The position numbers were made by a program, and so were the translations under genes. The notes beneath the pieces were generated by a model that saw only the letters and a program-made list of their open reading frames with translations, made no database searches and was not told the DNA's origin. Positions 42,515 to 53,960 of a stretch of 64,000 nucleotides of DNA are shown here, piece after piece; the stretch's first letter is position 1; every line of letters begins with the position of its first letter. Location: NCBI GenBank assembly GCA_949710005.1, contig OX453279.1, positions 17,316,918 to 17,380,917 on the forward strand. Reading direction: 5' to 3'. Source of the stretch: Ricordea florida. Lineage: Eukaryota > Cnidaria > Anthozoa > Corallimorpharia > Ricordeidae.

Positions 42515-43612
42515 GTCTAGACTCCAGTTGGCACAAAAGTCTTCTTGGTAGAAAGGGATGATGCATACATAGAATTGCTACTAAACTACTCGTATAAATT
42601 TTGGGACCTTGCCTCTACTGAAACTGAGCCAGCATGGCATGAAGATGTCTTTGGCTTGAAGCAGAAAAGCAAGGAACTTTCGTTAAAACGCCCATGCTTA
42701 AGTTTCATTTCAAATTCATTAATAACATCAAATGTTCTTTCTCATGTTCATCATCATGTCATCATCATGACATCATCATGTCATTCATGTCATCATCCGC
42801 AACAAATTGCACATGTTGCGGATGAAAAGACATTAAAGCAAAAAACAACAACTCGAAAATGTCAAGGATGTAAAGATGATGGAGATGCAGACTCAATCCA
42901 TATGAGGTACGGAGAAAAAGGGCAAGTAACACCTTAGTCTCAAAAGAGATATCTTATCAGCCTTACAACTATGGCTCTAATGGCATTAATAATAGCTGCC
43001 ATCAAGACACTTTTCTTGAACTTACCTATCATGCATTCAAACACCACTTAAATAGCCCCTCAAATCATACTCTAGGGGAAGGTCTTACAAAAGTGCTAGA
43101 TTCTTTTGTGTTAAGGGAAAATGGCAAATTTCATGAAAGCAAAATGAATCTATGGAGGTGGCTTCAGGACAATACTACCAATGGTCATACTTATTACCGT
43201 TATGGGAAAGAGGCCTCTCTTCAGTCTGTTATTTACCGGCTTTTGGAAACAATGCCAGATAAAATAAGACAGCGATTTTCAATTAAAACTACTTACTCTC
43301 AACTTACAATGTTAACAGTGGTCATGACTCATGCCGTAACTTTACACACAATGTTTTTCCTATGATGTTCTAGAAAACATCTCTTCCTGAATTCACAAGA
43401 ATTTGATGTTATTCAGGTTATAAAATACAAATAAACATTAAAAGGGTTTGTAGGATCTTCCAAATTAATGTCCTGTTCTGGTGGGTGATAATTCAATAAT
43501 TACAAATAATACAAACTCTGACTGTGCTATCATTCCCAATGCTACGACAATCAACTGCTGTGATAAGCACACCTGATATTTTCTTCGTGAGTTACACACA
43601 TATTCCAGCTAA
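42515..43612 (+). pseudogene. Second copy of the unknown element, uninterrupted at the insertion site
   Basis: TPVGTKVFLVERDDAYIELL leads in the same frame to KFWDLASTETEPAW, where the first copy is split by the 7.1-kb unit. The next 1 kb matches 33,172-34,142 almost base for base. Differences: a TCATCATG-type microsatellite expansion (42,748-42,798) and a missing 21-base stretch near 43,538. Frames: 42,545-42,937, then the second frame to 43,365. The 5' end abuts the LINE 3' tail; the 3' end switches at 43,612 into BEL/Pao pol. Function unknown. Confidence 0.55.
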
Positions 43613-45502
43613 AAATCAGGACAATCACAAACGGGAACGCCCCAACAAATTTTATCAAGTACGTGGACAGGAATTCAATTCGAGAGAATGCTTTTATTGT
43701 GGAGATTCGAACCACAAATCCTCTGGTTTTCAGAAAGTTACCAATGTGGATGAAAGGAGAGCAACATTGGCCAAAAAGAAGTTCTGTTTCAATTGTACCT
43801 TACATTTTCATCGTGCCGCAGAAGGTCACAGCAAAGCCACATGCCAAAACTGCCGGAAACGACATCACACGTCAATCTGTAACCGGAAACAAACAGTGAA
43901 TGACAAAACCAGTGAAAAGAAAACACTGATGACAGTCAGCGGAAATAAAGAAGGCATCCTGCCAGTAATCCCTATCAAGGTGGACGGAATAATGTGCCAT
44001 GCGTTACTGGATACAGGGGCCGGAAGTTCATAAGCTTCAGCCAAACTAATACATCTGCTCAAGAAAAAACCGTGTGACATGTTGATAAGTCCTCAAGTGG
44101 CGAGGCTACAGATGTACGACGCACGAATTGAATCCTAAGACGGAGAATTCAGCATGAACGTAAAACTAACCAAGGTTCACAAGGGAGAGCTGTTAACCAT
44201 TGACAATCCCAAGTATCAAGATCTGATAAGTATCTATAGTCATTTGCCAGGAATCAAGATAGCTGACGTCGACACATAGGAGCACTAGGCAGCGGCGAAT
44301 ATGCTCAGATCAAGACCGAAACCAAACATCAGATAGGACAACATAAAGCTGGGTTGGTTCCTTATGTCTCCAGGTAGAGAGATTGACCATAACTGTATGT
44401 TGTTAACACAGACAAGCAAAACAGACTATGACGAGCTGCGTCACCTTGACGTTCTAGACTTAGGAGATTCTTCCGAACTCGATCAACTAACTGTATATAG
44501 TGAATTTAATGAGCAGTTGGAGAGAAACAAGGAAGGGTGGTACCAGACAGGCCGGCCATGGCGAGGAAATCATCCTCCATTGCCCTCAAACGAACAAGGT
44601 AGTCTCCGGTGTCTTAGTAGTCTTAACAAGAGACTCGAGCGAGAAGGTTTAGCAGCTGAATATGATCAAATTATTCGAGAACAGAAGGAACAAGGAATCA
44701 TTGAGCACTGTCCTCCAGAGCCCACAGGTCGGGAATTGTACATCCCCCACAAGCCAGTGATTCGTAAAGAAGCTGCCAGTACCAAACTGAGACTGGTTTA
44801 CGACGCCTCTGCAAGAGCGAATCCAAAAGCCACATCCTTGAGTGAGTGTCTATACCCAGGGCCCCCATTAAAGAATACGTCATGGGACGTCTTGGTACGA
44901 CAACGGTTTTACCCGGTAGCTATCTTTGGAGACATCCAGAAAGTCTTCCTGCAAATACGAATCAAGGAACAAGAGCGCGACACCACTCGCTTTCACTGGC
45001 GGGTAAATGAGCACTGTGCATTGTTTGGTTGACGTGCTCGCCATTCCTGCTGGGGGGAGTCATTGAAACCCATTTGCAGCCCTGGGAGAACAAAATGCCG
45101 GAAGCCGAAGCAGTGGCTGCTCTACGAAAAAGTTTGTGTGTGGACGACCTTCTTGGTGGTGGCCAAACCGTTGATGAAGCCCGAGAGAGGAAGAAAACAG
45201 CTATCGAAATTTTCGGCGATGCAACGTTTACTCTTCACAAATGGAACTCCAATGTAACCGAACTAGAAGACAAGCGAGATCAAATCGAAGAGGATAACGA
45301 ACTAGCCTTTGCAAAACAACAGTTGGGAGCCCAATCAAGCGACTCTAAGGTTCTCGGATTGCCATGGGATAAAGAAAGGGATACAATAACAGTGACGCTT
45401 CCTAAAGACAAGAGGCTTCAGAAGCCTGTACTGGGTTGCCTGTTTGAACTTTTGAAACTGTTTTATCAAACCTTTCAAATTTGTGTCAGGTGCATTCGAT
45501 AA
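43612..45502 (+). pseudogene. pol: BEL/Pao pol remnant (zinc knuckles, protease, RT)
   Basis: Cysteine/histidine clusters ECFYCGDSNHKSSGF, FCFNCTLHFHRAAEGH and CQNCRKRHHTSIC, the triple knuckle pattern of Pao elements; aspartic protease motif ALLDTGAGSS (about 44,010). Then several in-frame stops, and the RT start: EQGIIEHCPPEPTGRELYIP, STKLRLVYDASARANPKATS, PVAIFGDIQKVFLQIRIKEQ, and after a break near 45,030 LCVDDLLGGGQTVDEA, with the catalytic VDD pair. Similarity ends near 45,460. No RNase H, integrase or LTR is visible, so the 3' half is deleted. Together with gag at 36.6-38.3 kb this is one element broken by later insertions. Confidence 0.8.
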
Positions 45503-45974
45503 GAGAAGTTTAGAAGGATCTCAATATAATGAGTTTAATTTTGTCGGCTGGTCTAGTCAAATGCGAGTCTGAGTCAATCAAAGACTCTTATGAGCAAACC
45601 CTTGAATGCATTCGGTGACACATGAGAAGAGTTTTAGAGTTCAGAAATCATTCAACTAATTAAATCAAGAATATACGACCTTCCGTCGTGTGCACCATTT
45701 ACTAATTCAAAATATTATATCTAATTTCTAATGCTCGAATGTCTAGGATATTTTGCAAAGAAACATGCAACATGAACACGAAACTGGCATTAATTTCGAA
45801 AAGGAAAGAAAATCATAAATATCTTAGGGGTATCCATCAGGAAGGCCTGGTTTCTAAGATTCAGTACCAGTCGAAGAGGTTTCAGGACCTATGCGCGAGT
45901 AAAATGCTTGCAGGCATTGGGTATAACTATAAAGTATTTTACACGCGCGTAGAATTTACCGATCTGGGTTGGGT
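45503..45974. other. No gene seen
   Basis: AT-rich flank of the BEL/Pao remnant. The 80-codon frame at 45,739 has no supporting features. Confidence 0.5.
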
Positions 45975-46203
45975 TGGTTAAGGCCCGATTAACCTAGGAT
46001 TAACGAGAATTTTGATTTTAGGTTGGAAATTTTCGGTGAGGGTTTCTGTTGATATTGTTTTTTCTTCAGTTTTGACTTTGAATAATCTGAAAGTGGATAA
46101 AACATAAGCAGTTAAAAACGTTTTTTTATACGCGAAAAATAACTACTTTGGTTAACTTTTAAACCTGGGTTAGCGTTAACCGGCTTTTGAACAACCCGGC
46201 GTT
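45975..46203. mobile_element. Candidate MITE with GTTAAC-rich ends
   Basis: Left cccgattaacctaggattaacg and right aacctgggttagcgttaaccgg are rough inverted matches. The outer right word gaacaacccggc and left aaggcccg could be the termini. About 230 bp, non-coding. Confidence 0.4.
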
Positions 46204-46446
46204 GGTAATTATACGTATTTGCGTATAATTTCACGCGTATACGTGTATTTAAATTGGAGGAAGAAGCCTTTGCTATTCATACACGCATTTGCCTGTATTT
46301 TGCAAAGCAAATTGCTAGCTGCTATCTTGCATTTGTAACACGTTACTTTCAATGTTCACAACGAAAACAAGTAAAATAAAAAAGTCATTTAGCACTGCAT
46401 AAACTAGCGAAATAGTGTATAAATGAGCAATAAATATCAAACGAAT

Positions 46447-46848
46447 ACTGTAAATCCTCTACCGCCCAAAATTTAAAAGAAGCGCCTCCCCCTCGAATAA
46501 GCGTCCCCTCCCCTCCCCCCTATTTTGTGGACGAGTAATGAGGCAACAAAAGATGTGTAGTTTTCGTCATGTAGTATTGGAATTGTACATTGTTTCAGCT
46601 TCTGAACACGTTTACGGAACATGTTTAACACGTTAAGTACTAGCGGTGCGGCAATTTAAACTTAAAGATGAGCTTCCTATGTCAATACACAGCTACAGGA
46701 GCCATTGATGGGCTCCTGACAGCCATTAAAGAGATGATCATTTCAGGCCACGATTTGGGAAAAAAATAACTAAGAGCCCCCCGTCTTCTCCTAAATTTTA
46801 AATAAGTGCCCCGGGCACTAATTCGAATATTTACGGCACCTTCTCTTA
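46447..46848. mobile_element. Candidate MITE with TACxGTAAATxx ends
   Basis: Left tactgtaaatcctctaccgcccaaaatttaaaagaagcgcc pairs roughly with the complement of right taaataagtgccccgggcactaattcgaatatttacggcacc. The shared order is gtaaat, then (g/c)ccc, then aaatttaaa. The inner part includes a C-run (cctccccctcg, ccctcccctcccccc). Confidence 0.4.
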
Positions 46849-48055
46849 ACGTATAGTAGCCTGAGCTTTTGTTTATGTTGAAACTTGTGCGATGTTCACA
46901 ACGTCGTAATGTTTACGCGCGCACGAAATTTAATTCACTGTTCAACTCTTGTTTTTTCTAATACTATAAAGATTCAAACAGAAACGCGGTCACTCTCTCT
47001 TAGTATGCAAATTGCCGAGCCTTCTGCATAAAGAGCGAATATCTGAGACTTTTTGATATACGCGTACGGGGTTTAGAAATGTAATGGATAACTTAAAGGC
47101 CATTTTCGTGTTAACATTTAATTTCGTCAGTTGCCGGAACCTTTTGTCGTTTCACACGGAAAAATTGTAAGGATCGATTTTTGTTCCCCCCAAGTAAAAA
47201 CGTAACTTCCCTAATGTTACACGGTAAATGTTTTTTTCACAACATGAACTATTAATATTTTGTTCTCATTACACGCAGTTAATAAAAATAGGCAGTCTAT
47301 GACTACATGTGCCTAGTGATATGAACGAGCGTACTACGGATCGTCCTGGTATACCTTTTGGCTGTTTACGTTCGGATTTGCTACTTTTGCATGGAAATTC
47401 CATTTTCTGATCGCTAAACAAGGCATAATGACAAGATTCGGCAAGAAACGCGCGTCCACGGCCGGTGATCGAGGGAAGAATCATCAACACTTTCTTCAGT
47501 TTCTTTACCGATAAAGCAAGAAAATTCTCGACAAATCCCTTCATGTTGCTTTTAAGATCAAATTCTTTGAAAACGTTCTAGTTGAACGACTGAATGTAAT
47601 TTTGTACAGGAAATCTGTATATAGCAGAGCCTCTAAAATTTTCTGACCCAAAATATGACTATTTTAAAAGGTCGAACGTATTCAAGGAGCATTTAGTAAG
47701 TTTCAGCGACTACTAGGGAAAATTCAAGTACTTTACAAGACCCATAAAAGGAACGACAAAAAGTTCTTTTGTCAACCAAAATCCTAACCCAAAGTTTGAT
47801 ATGAAAAGGGCGAAGGTGGTATAAAAAGGGGAGGTATCACATATTTGCTTAGATCTTGTACATGTATTTGCGTCAAACAGTTGATTTGTAATCACTTGCT
47901 TTTTATTGGGCTAGCATGCTATTTATTTGAATGTTTGAAGTTCATCTTGGAAAATCATGCCAAAAACAATCGAAAGGCTAGTTCAGGCAATCGTTACTAT
48001 GAAGGTATACTGATTTACCGGTAAGTCAATGAATCAGCCATTTTAAACTCAACAA
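46849..48055. other. No gene seen
   Basis: AT-rich intergenic sequence with isolated short frames (for example 47,544-47,269 on the minus strand) that lack motifs and splice sites. Confidence 0.5.
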
Positions 48056-48410
48056 TATTTATTTCGCACCAAGAACGTGTTTTACATTATTTATAACATA
48101 AACAATGACAAAAGGGACAGAAAAACTTTAAGCGAGCTGAATGATGTAAGAATTAACTACAACAGAAGTGGAAAAACGTTTTAAACGTGTATTAGTTTAT
48201 AGTTGCTGTAAGTAATTCTCTGCCACATTACTACAGAATTATTTCCCACTAAGAACGTGTTTTACATGATTTATGTAAAAAACGACAAATGTAGACTTTG
48301 AAATGAAAAACTACATTGTATAATGAGTAGAAGCAATTTTAACCTACATCAAGAATAACAAAACAACTTAGTTGTGGCAAGTAATTCTTTGCTATATTGC
48401 AACACGTTTA
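48056..48410. repeat. Two direct repeats of about 180 bp at the 3' end of the RPA-like gene
   Basis: atttcgcaccaagaacgtgttttacattattta (48,060) recurs as atttcccactaagaacgtgttttacatgattta (48,240). gttgctgtaagtaattctctgccacattac (48,201) recurs as gttgtggcaagtaattctttgctatattgc (48,371). The second copy overlaps the last codons of the minus-strand gene. Confidence 0.7.
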
Positions 48411-49648
48411 ACGATGTTTTGGTGGTTGTAATAAATGGTGAAATTGTTCAAGAGCAGCAACTTTTCAAAGATCATGTCATCTGTCATGGTTTGGAGAGAG
48501 TTTCCGATCATTTGTTGAAGAACTTCTTGAAATATTACAAAATGATGGAACCTTTCATCAGAATTGTCGTTATTTTGGATCAGAAACTTAACCATTAAAT
48601 TTTCTTTACAAGACGAATTTCTTACAACATGACCGCAATGATCACACTTAATGACTGCAGAAGAAGTAACCTGTTTGATCTTTTTGTTGCAATGCAAGCA
48701 CTGCTTGAAGCGAGACAATTCTTCTATGGAATAAATAGAATCTACCTTTATGTTAAGTTCCGACTGGTCTTCGGGTGTAGCGCTTTCCATTACAAGTTGC
48801 TTCAAGTTGGCGTCATGTTTCTTTTCAATTACTGTATCTACGGTGGTATTAAGTAAAGCCGTTTTACCATCTCTACGTCGTCTGACTTGCTTAAAGGAGT
48901 ACACCTCTTCCACGTTTACTTCTTGGATGTTGTTTTGCCATAGTATCAGTTTTAACTGAGTAGTTTGATCAGCAATGTAACAGTTGCTTTTTTTTAGGTT
49001 AGAAGCTCCAACGATTTGCGGTTCATTGTCTTTGTAGACAACTTTAGCTGTTATATCAACGATATCCATATCGACTGCATTCTGCAACATCAACTGCAAT
49101 GTCGAATAGACAGTGTTCTGGATGTCAGTGAACTGGAAGTTATATTCGGACGTTGCTGGGGAAGATAGCTTAGTCATGTCGTTTATGAAGATCGTTCGGC
49201 CGTCCTCCGAGATGTTGTATCGTTCGATTTTCAGTGCGGTTTTGGTAGCAGCTCTGTCATCCAAAAAGTTTCGTTTAGAACGCGAGAAGCACACGGCAGA
49301 ATGCGTTGCGGATGCCGACTGGAGCTTTAGATTGAAGTACAGCAGAGATCCTTTTTTACTGCGTTTAATAGGGGACAGGCTTTGTACACAGGCGATTAGT
49401 GGCGAGCTTGGTCGTTTTGTTGGAGTTGGAGGAGTCGAAGTTTCGGACTCGTTTCTCTGTATCTGTTGGATCTTAAGGGTGTTGTTGTACGGCGAAGTTA
49501 GTTGAAGTGGAGATTGGTCTTGGCTGATCGACGCACTTGCCAAGACATCGTTGTTGTGACGAGTTTGCGCCATAAAGGAACTTTGGGTTTTCGAGGAGAC
49601 TGAATTTTGTAGAACGTTCGGTTTCTTGGATTTTGCGGGACGCAACAT
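48392..49648 (-). CDS. RPA-like single-stranded-DNA-binding protein, intact
   Basis: Uninterrupted minus-strand frame. I choose the ATG at 49648 (MLRPAKSKKPN, 418 aa); in-frame ATGs upstream (49726, 49696, 49687) would add a hydrophobic piece but lie at or near the start site set by the TATA box at 49745-49752. The N-terminal 130 residues are disordered (Ser/Thr/Gln-rich, TSTPPTPTKRPSSP). Then come OB-fold-like strands (ERYNISEDGRTIFINDMTKL, DIVDITAKVVYKDNEPQIVG, CYIADQTTQLKLILWQNNIQ, VEEVYSFKQVRRRRDGKTAL). A zinc ribbon (CLHCNKKI...IKCDHCGHVV) and a long C-terminal helical part follow, the order of RPA70 domain C. It probably binds ssDNA. The Helentron lies 3.2 kb upstream on the same strand; RPA-like genes are known passengers of Helitrons, so it may belong to that or a related element. 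It is intact while the Helentron is decayed. The frame at 20.2 kb looks like a relative. Confidence 0.65.
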   Translation of the reverse strand: MLRPAKSKKPNVLQNSVSSKTQSSFMAQTRHNNDVLASASISQDQSPLQLTSPYNNTLKIQQIQRNESETSTPPTPTKRPSSPLIACVQSLSPIKRSKKGSLLYFNLKLQSASATHSAVCFSRSKRNFLDDRAATKTALKIERYNISEDGRTIFINDMTKLSSPATSEYNFQFTDIQNTVYSTLQLMLQNAVDMDIVDITAKVVYKDNEPQIVGASNLKKSNCYIADQTTQLKLILWQNNIQEVNVEEVYSFKQVRRRRDGKTALLNTTVDTVIEKKHDANLKQLVMESATPEDQSELNIKVDSIYSIEELSRFKQCLHCNKKIKQVTSSAVIKCDHCGHVVRNSSCKENLMVKFLIQNNDNSDERFHHFVIFQEVLQQMIGNSLQTMTDDMIFEKLLLLNNFTIYYNHQNIVKRVAI

Positions 49649-49744
49649 GATTAAAAGAAAAAAAACGATACGACATAAGGCGATCATCCACGCCATTGAC
49701 TCTGTCAATGCTGAGCAGAATGACATACACTAGAAAATTCCGTG

Positions 49745-49752
49745 TTTTTATA
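49745..49752 (-). promoter_or_regulatory. TATA box of the RPA-like gene
   Basis: Minus strand ggTATAAAAAcacgg, about 100 bases before the ATG at 49648, so transcription would start near 49,715-49,720 and favour an ATG downstream of 49,700. Confidence 0.55.
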
Positions 49753-49762
49753 CCACCTACCC

Positions 49763-50185
49763 GGATCGAAATCGTTGCTTTTTGATTGGACAACTTGCTA
49801 GCCGTCCCTCTGAGGAAAGAGGTATGCTGAAGAACTGTTCGATCCTGTCTCACAACCAGTGAACGTGCATGTATTATATGACCGTTCTTGTAGTTCGGTC
49901 CAGGCATGATTAAAAAAAACCGGATCGAAATCGTCGTGTTTTGATTGGACAATTTGCTAGCCCTCGCGCTCAGGAAGGAGGCATACTGAACAACTGTTCG
50001 ATCCTGTCTTACAACCAGTGAACCTACATGTATTATATGACCGTTCTTGTAGTTTGGTCCTGGCATGACTAAAAAAATTGGATCGAAATGGTCGCGTTTT
50101 GTTCTGTTTGATTGTTCTTGTAGGTTCGATCCTGTCGTACAACTAGTGAACCTAAATGACTGTTCTTGTAGGACAGTGGGATACC
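49763..50185. repeat. 159-bp tandem repeat, about 2.6 copies, upstream of the RPA-like gene
   Basis: Copies start at cggatcgaaatcgttgc (49,763), cggatcgaaatcgtcgtg (49,921) and ggatcgaaatggtcgcg (50,082). Each has ttttgattggacaa(c/t)ttgctagcc, gttcgatcctgtc(t/c)(c/t)acaaccagtgaac, and gaccgttcttgtag. The third copy has an internal deletion. The block lies directly behind the TATA box, where it could act as an upstream control region. Confidence 0.85.
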
Positions 50186-51039
50186 AGAAATTTGCTTGCA
50201 GAATTGAATTCGAGGCTGTCTCTTTATAACACCGAGCATACAGTAGGAGAAAGCATTTCATATTATTTTAACTAACTAGCCGTGCAGTACTCTGTTTTCT
50301 AAATATATGCCGTGACTGGAGGAAGGGATAGGAGGAACCAAAATAAAATACTAAAAAAGGGATCCCGTCTTGATGTAACATCAAAATCGTGCAACTAGCG
50401 TTAGAAGACATGCATGCCGGTGAGAATTAACGGTCCGATAGGTGTGAAAGGGTATTCTCACCCGCAGAGGCTGTGATGCTTTTGGTTAGCACCAACAATT
50501 GCAACTTTTAGCCAGTCCTCAAACCAGATTTCTGTAGCTCTCGTTGATATTTGATTGGCTGAGAATGCAACTGAGTACTCTGTGCATGAAATCAGGTCAG
50601 GCCAGAGGCCCTGATTCTTAGTACTGACCAAACGGATTGCAGCTTCTGGGGATGAGAATGGTGGAAGGGTTAATGCAATAAATTTAATACAGTAGTGTGT
50701 TTGCTTTGATTTTGGTGACAGTTTGTCACAGAAAATATTTTTTTAATTAAGTCATTTTCATGATCACATCAGTCTTTTTGTATCCATGATGATGTGAAGA
50801 TTTTGCTGCTGGAGGTAGTGAATTAGGAGTGTTTTATTATGCACTTATACACTTCATATTATTGTTGTAAAAAATAATAAAAAAATGACTGGGGACATTT
50901 ATTTCATTCTGCAAAGACACATTAAAAATTGAACACTTGTTAAGAATCTTAACTACTGGGATGCAGACCAGCTGGCTATTAGCAAACTGCAGTTGGGGAG
51001 TTGAATTCATTATTTCAGAGGGAAAATACACTAAGTAGC
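50186..51039. other. No gene seen
   Basis: AT-rich, with isolated gattgg/ccaat words. No frame of interest. Confidence 0.5.
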
Positions 51040-51040
51040 A

Positions 51041-51128
51041 AAAAAAGTGTTCAGAGGATTTGAACCAAGGATCTCCCCTGCAAATTTAAAATCCAGTACC
51101 TTTAATAACACAACTCGGCCACATTCCT
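51041..51128 (-). repeat. tRNA-like SINE head (leucine/serine-tRNA type)
   Basis: Minus strand: an A box (gtggccgagttgtgttattaaagg) and, about 35 bases on, a B box (ggttcaaatcc) with an aggggagatcc loop, as in class II tRNAs. The stems carry mismatches (no clean acceptor pairing) and the A box has extra bases. I read it as a tRNA-derived SINE or tRNA pseudogene, not a working tRNA. Confidence 0.5.
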
Positions 51129-52865
51129 GCAACAACACCGCCATGATGTTATATACAAAACAGCTACAAATGGCAGTCACAAATATGTTTTCTGTGTACT
51201 GTGTTATGATACCATACCTAAATTGCCTCTCCTTTGAATGTACACTGTTGCTGACATTTGCCAGATAAAAAATGTTAATGTGATGCGCAATATGCTCTGT
51301 CACTAAGTGTTATTATTTTCATGTTACGCATACACATGTAGCAGATGGTACCTTGACAGTGCAGGGTTCGAGTTGCACATTGATATAAAGCCAGGAATGG
51401 CCATGCATTGAACAGTGCTTTGACCATCAGTATTTGTTTTTTTTTTCAGATTTTGTTCACTTGGATGCTATGAATCTTTAACCACAGCCACTTGTAAGAA
51501 TTACCATTAAACTTGACTGTCTGTTGTGTGAACGGAGCCAGTATGTGTTGGCACTGACTAATGCTTGTGATGCAAGATATATTGAAAATGCAGCCCGCTA
51601 ACAACATTAAAGGAAGTAGGAATATATGCATGGCAGTACAAAGTTATAAAAACTAGGCTTCAAGTGATATCCTGCAGGATGCAAATTGTGATAGTTTCTC
51701 AGTTATTTATCTCTATCATGGATACAATTTTTAAAGTAGTAGGTTTTTTTTACAGTCTACAGATGTCACAGTTCACTGACTCATTTTTCTTGTCCTACAA
51801 TGAAACAGTTTCCTTGTCCAATCTTCAAATAACTGTGCAAATTACACTGCAGTTTAGGTCCATTGTGTACATACTTGTGTTACTCTGGGATGGGAATTTG
51901 TAGAGAGTTGTGTCACTTCAAAACTGATTTCATGAACACAAGTGATAACTCAATGATGTTAGCTGATCCTGACTCTGTTGTCTTACATTTTATGTCAATA
52001 CAGTAGCAGTATTATCTATTCATGTTTGAGGAAGTTGATAACATTCAGTTGGTGTTTCTAGTTGTGTCTTTTTATAAACCTGTGACAGCCTCAGAGGTGT
52101 GATAAATTCTTGATTACAATTTTGTGAATTATGGTCACAAATGTTCTTCACTGAACAAATGCATATTGTGCAATCTTCAAATATTGTAGTTGAATGTTTA
52201 ACTTGAATCATTGGATTGTGAACCTGTGAATTGCTATTCAATCAGATCATCATATCTGCTTGTAGGTTGACATGTTGATCATAACAGAAACCCAATACCT
52301 TGTCGATGATAACTGATATCCACTGTACTATTTCATACACTTGCAGTCAATACCCAATGATGTTTGTTTGATCCATTTTGCCAGTGTCACTTGTACTGTG
52401 GACCATACTTGTAGTAATAAATGTTATAACCCTTTTCTTTTCTTGGTAGGCTGTGGCATAATTCATCTGTAGAAAAAAATAAGAATTAATAACTGACTGC
52501 ATGTAGTGCTTTTTTATACCATTGCTTTTTCACCCCTACCCCATAAAAACAAGTAGAACTAATTAACTTACCTTAACTTAGCTGTTTTCGTTGTTGTAAG
52601 GGTGAGGCATAGTCCCACCCTTACTTGATGTGAAGCAGTGAGGAGGCCTCACTCGTGTCAAATGCAGTTAAGTTTCATTTGAAAACCATTAATGATAAAA
52701 TGTTTTCATTACAATATATATCACACTATATATTTAATGGTACAATTATGATCAACTCGTCAATACTCCAATAGCTGGTAAAACTACATATGTAATAGAC
52801 CCATGTGTGTAACAATGCATTTGATAAACACCGAGACAAAGTAAACGCAAGGGCAACTACAACTA
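51129..52865. other. No gene seen; 3' flank of the Helentron
   Basis: AT-rich, no supported frames. The 3' terminus of the Helentron (expected hairpin near the end) should lie here or closer to 52,866, but I could not fix it. Confidence 0.45.
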
Positions 52866-53960
52866 CTAGCTATGATTACTCGTTTCCATTTTTATTGAGG
52901 CCTGAACAGCATCATGGTCAGAGTAGTAAACACTAAGCACTGAATTTTGTACAAGGTCTAAGTGACTTGTTTTGATATAAACCTGGTCTAGCATACTTCC
53001 AGCAGAAATAAATGTTGGACTTTGTACAATCTGTGAATAACTAAAAGAACTGAGTAGAGATTCAAGTGGTCTTATGCTATCATCATGCAAGTAGTTTATG
53101 TTGAAGTCTCCAAGAATGATGTCAATATTACATGTAGTAAGGACATATCCAAGATCTTGTACAAACTGCAAGATATTTGAATTATTTTTTCGGTACAAAA
53201 GGAGGGAAGTTAAGTGAAGGTCTGTGTTTTTGTTAAGAAGTTCAAACTTGACTGCATTCAAATGTGGAAAATATTCATGTCCTTTTACTTCAAACATGGG
53301 TTTTGTACAGAGCGCTAAACTGCAGAATCTATCAGACGGGTGATCTTGTCGAAATAGTGTAAATGGACATAAATGATCTCTTATTTCTGTGTCATAACTC
53401 TGAGGTGAAAGTTGTGTCTCTGTTAAAAACAAAATGTCACTACCAAATACTCTTGTGTCATATTTGATGTCTATACTATGTTTTCTGAGAGATCGAATAT
53501 TTAATAAACAAATAGTAACCACTGCTCTGTCTTGAATACGTCTTTCATTTGTTTGCTTCACCAACAAATTTTTCCTCAGTCTTTCATATTCTTGATGTAC
53601 TCTAGCATCTGCTTTTACATGTTTGCTTTCAATTTGTCCCAGAATATGAATGCCATTTAAAGAAGTGGCCCTGCTTAGTGCAACATAAATTTGACCATAG
53701 TTGAATGCTTTTTGTTTTATTAATTTAAAACTAACAACCAGGTCTTTTAGAGATAAACCTTGCACTTTATGAATACTAACTGCATAGGCAAGTGTCAAAG
53801 GAAACTCGGTTCTCTGTATTTTAGGAGAAGATGGTTTGTTTGGACGTATTTTGATTTTTACTAGTACAGGCTCAATGGAAACAACATTGTTTTCTCTCAT
53901 GAAAGAGTTGCAACTTTTTTCTATCAAATGTTTGCCTGCATTATCATCATCAAATTTGAC
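52866..53960 (-). pseudogene. Helentron helicase C-terminus fused to EEP endonuclease
   Basis: One frame holds both parts. Helicase: TEFPLTLAYAVSIHKVQGLS (motif V region) and QIYVALSRATSLNGIHI (motif VI). About 60 residues later starts an exonuclease-endonuclease-phosphatase fold: VVTICLLNIRSLRKHSIDI, DILFLTETQLS, LTSLLLYRKNNSN, DIILGDFNINYL (about 53,105), SPTFISAGSMLDQVYI and VYYSDHDAV (about 52,920). The N, E, D, N and SDH residues of the family are present. In Helentrons this domain is thought to be derived from a LINE nuclease. The frame meets the rest of the helicase at a shift near 53,965. Confidence 0.85.

Noticed and set aside
51041..51128. Functional tRNA gene
   Set aside because: A and B boxes are present, but the stems mismatch and the A box has extra bases; a tRNA-derived SINE fits better.
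52866..53960. Independent LINE nuclease inserted after the helicase
   Set aside because: The EEP domain is in the same frame as the helicase end with a linker of about 60 residues and no RT follows, as in Helentrons.
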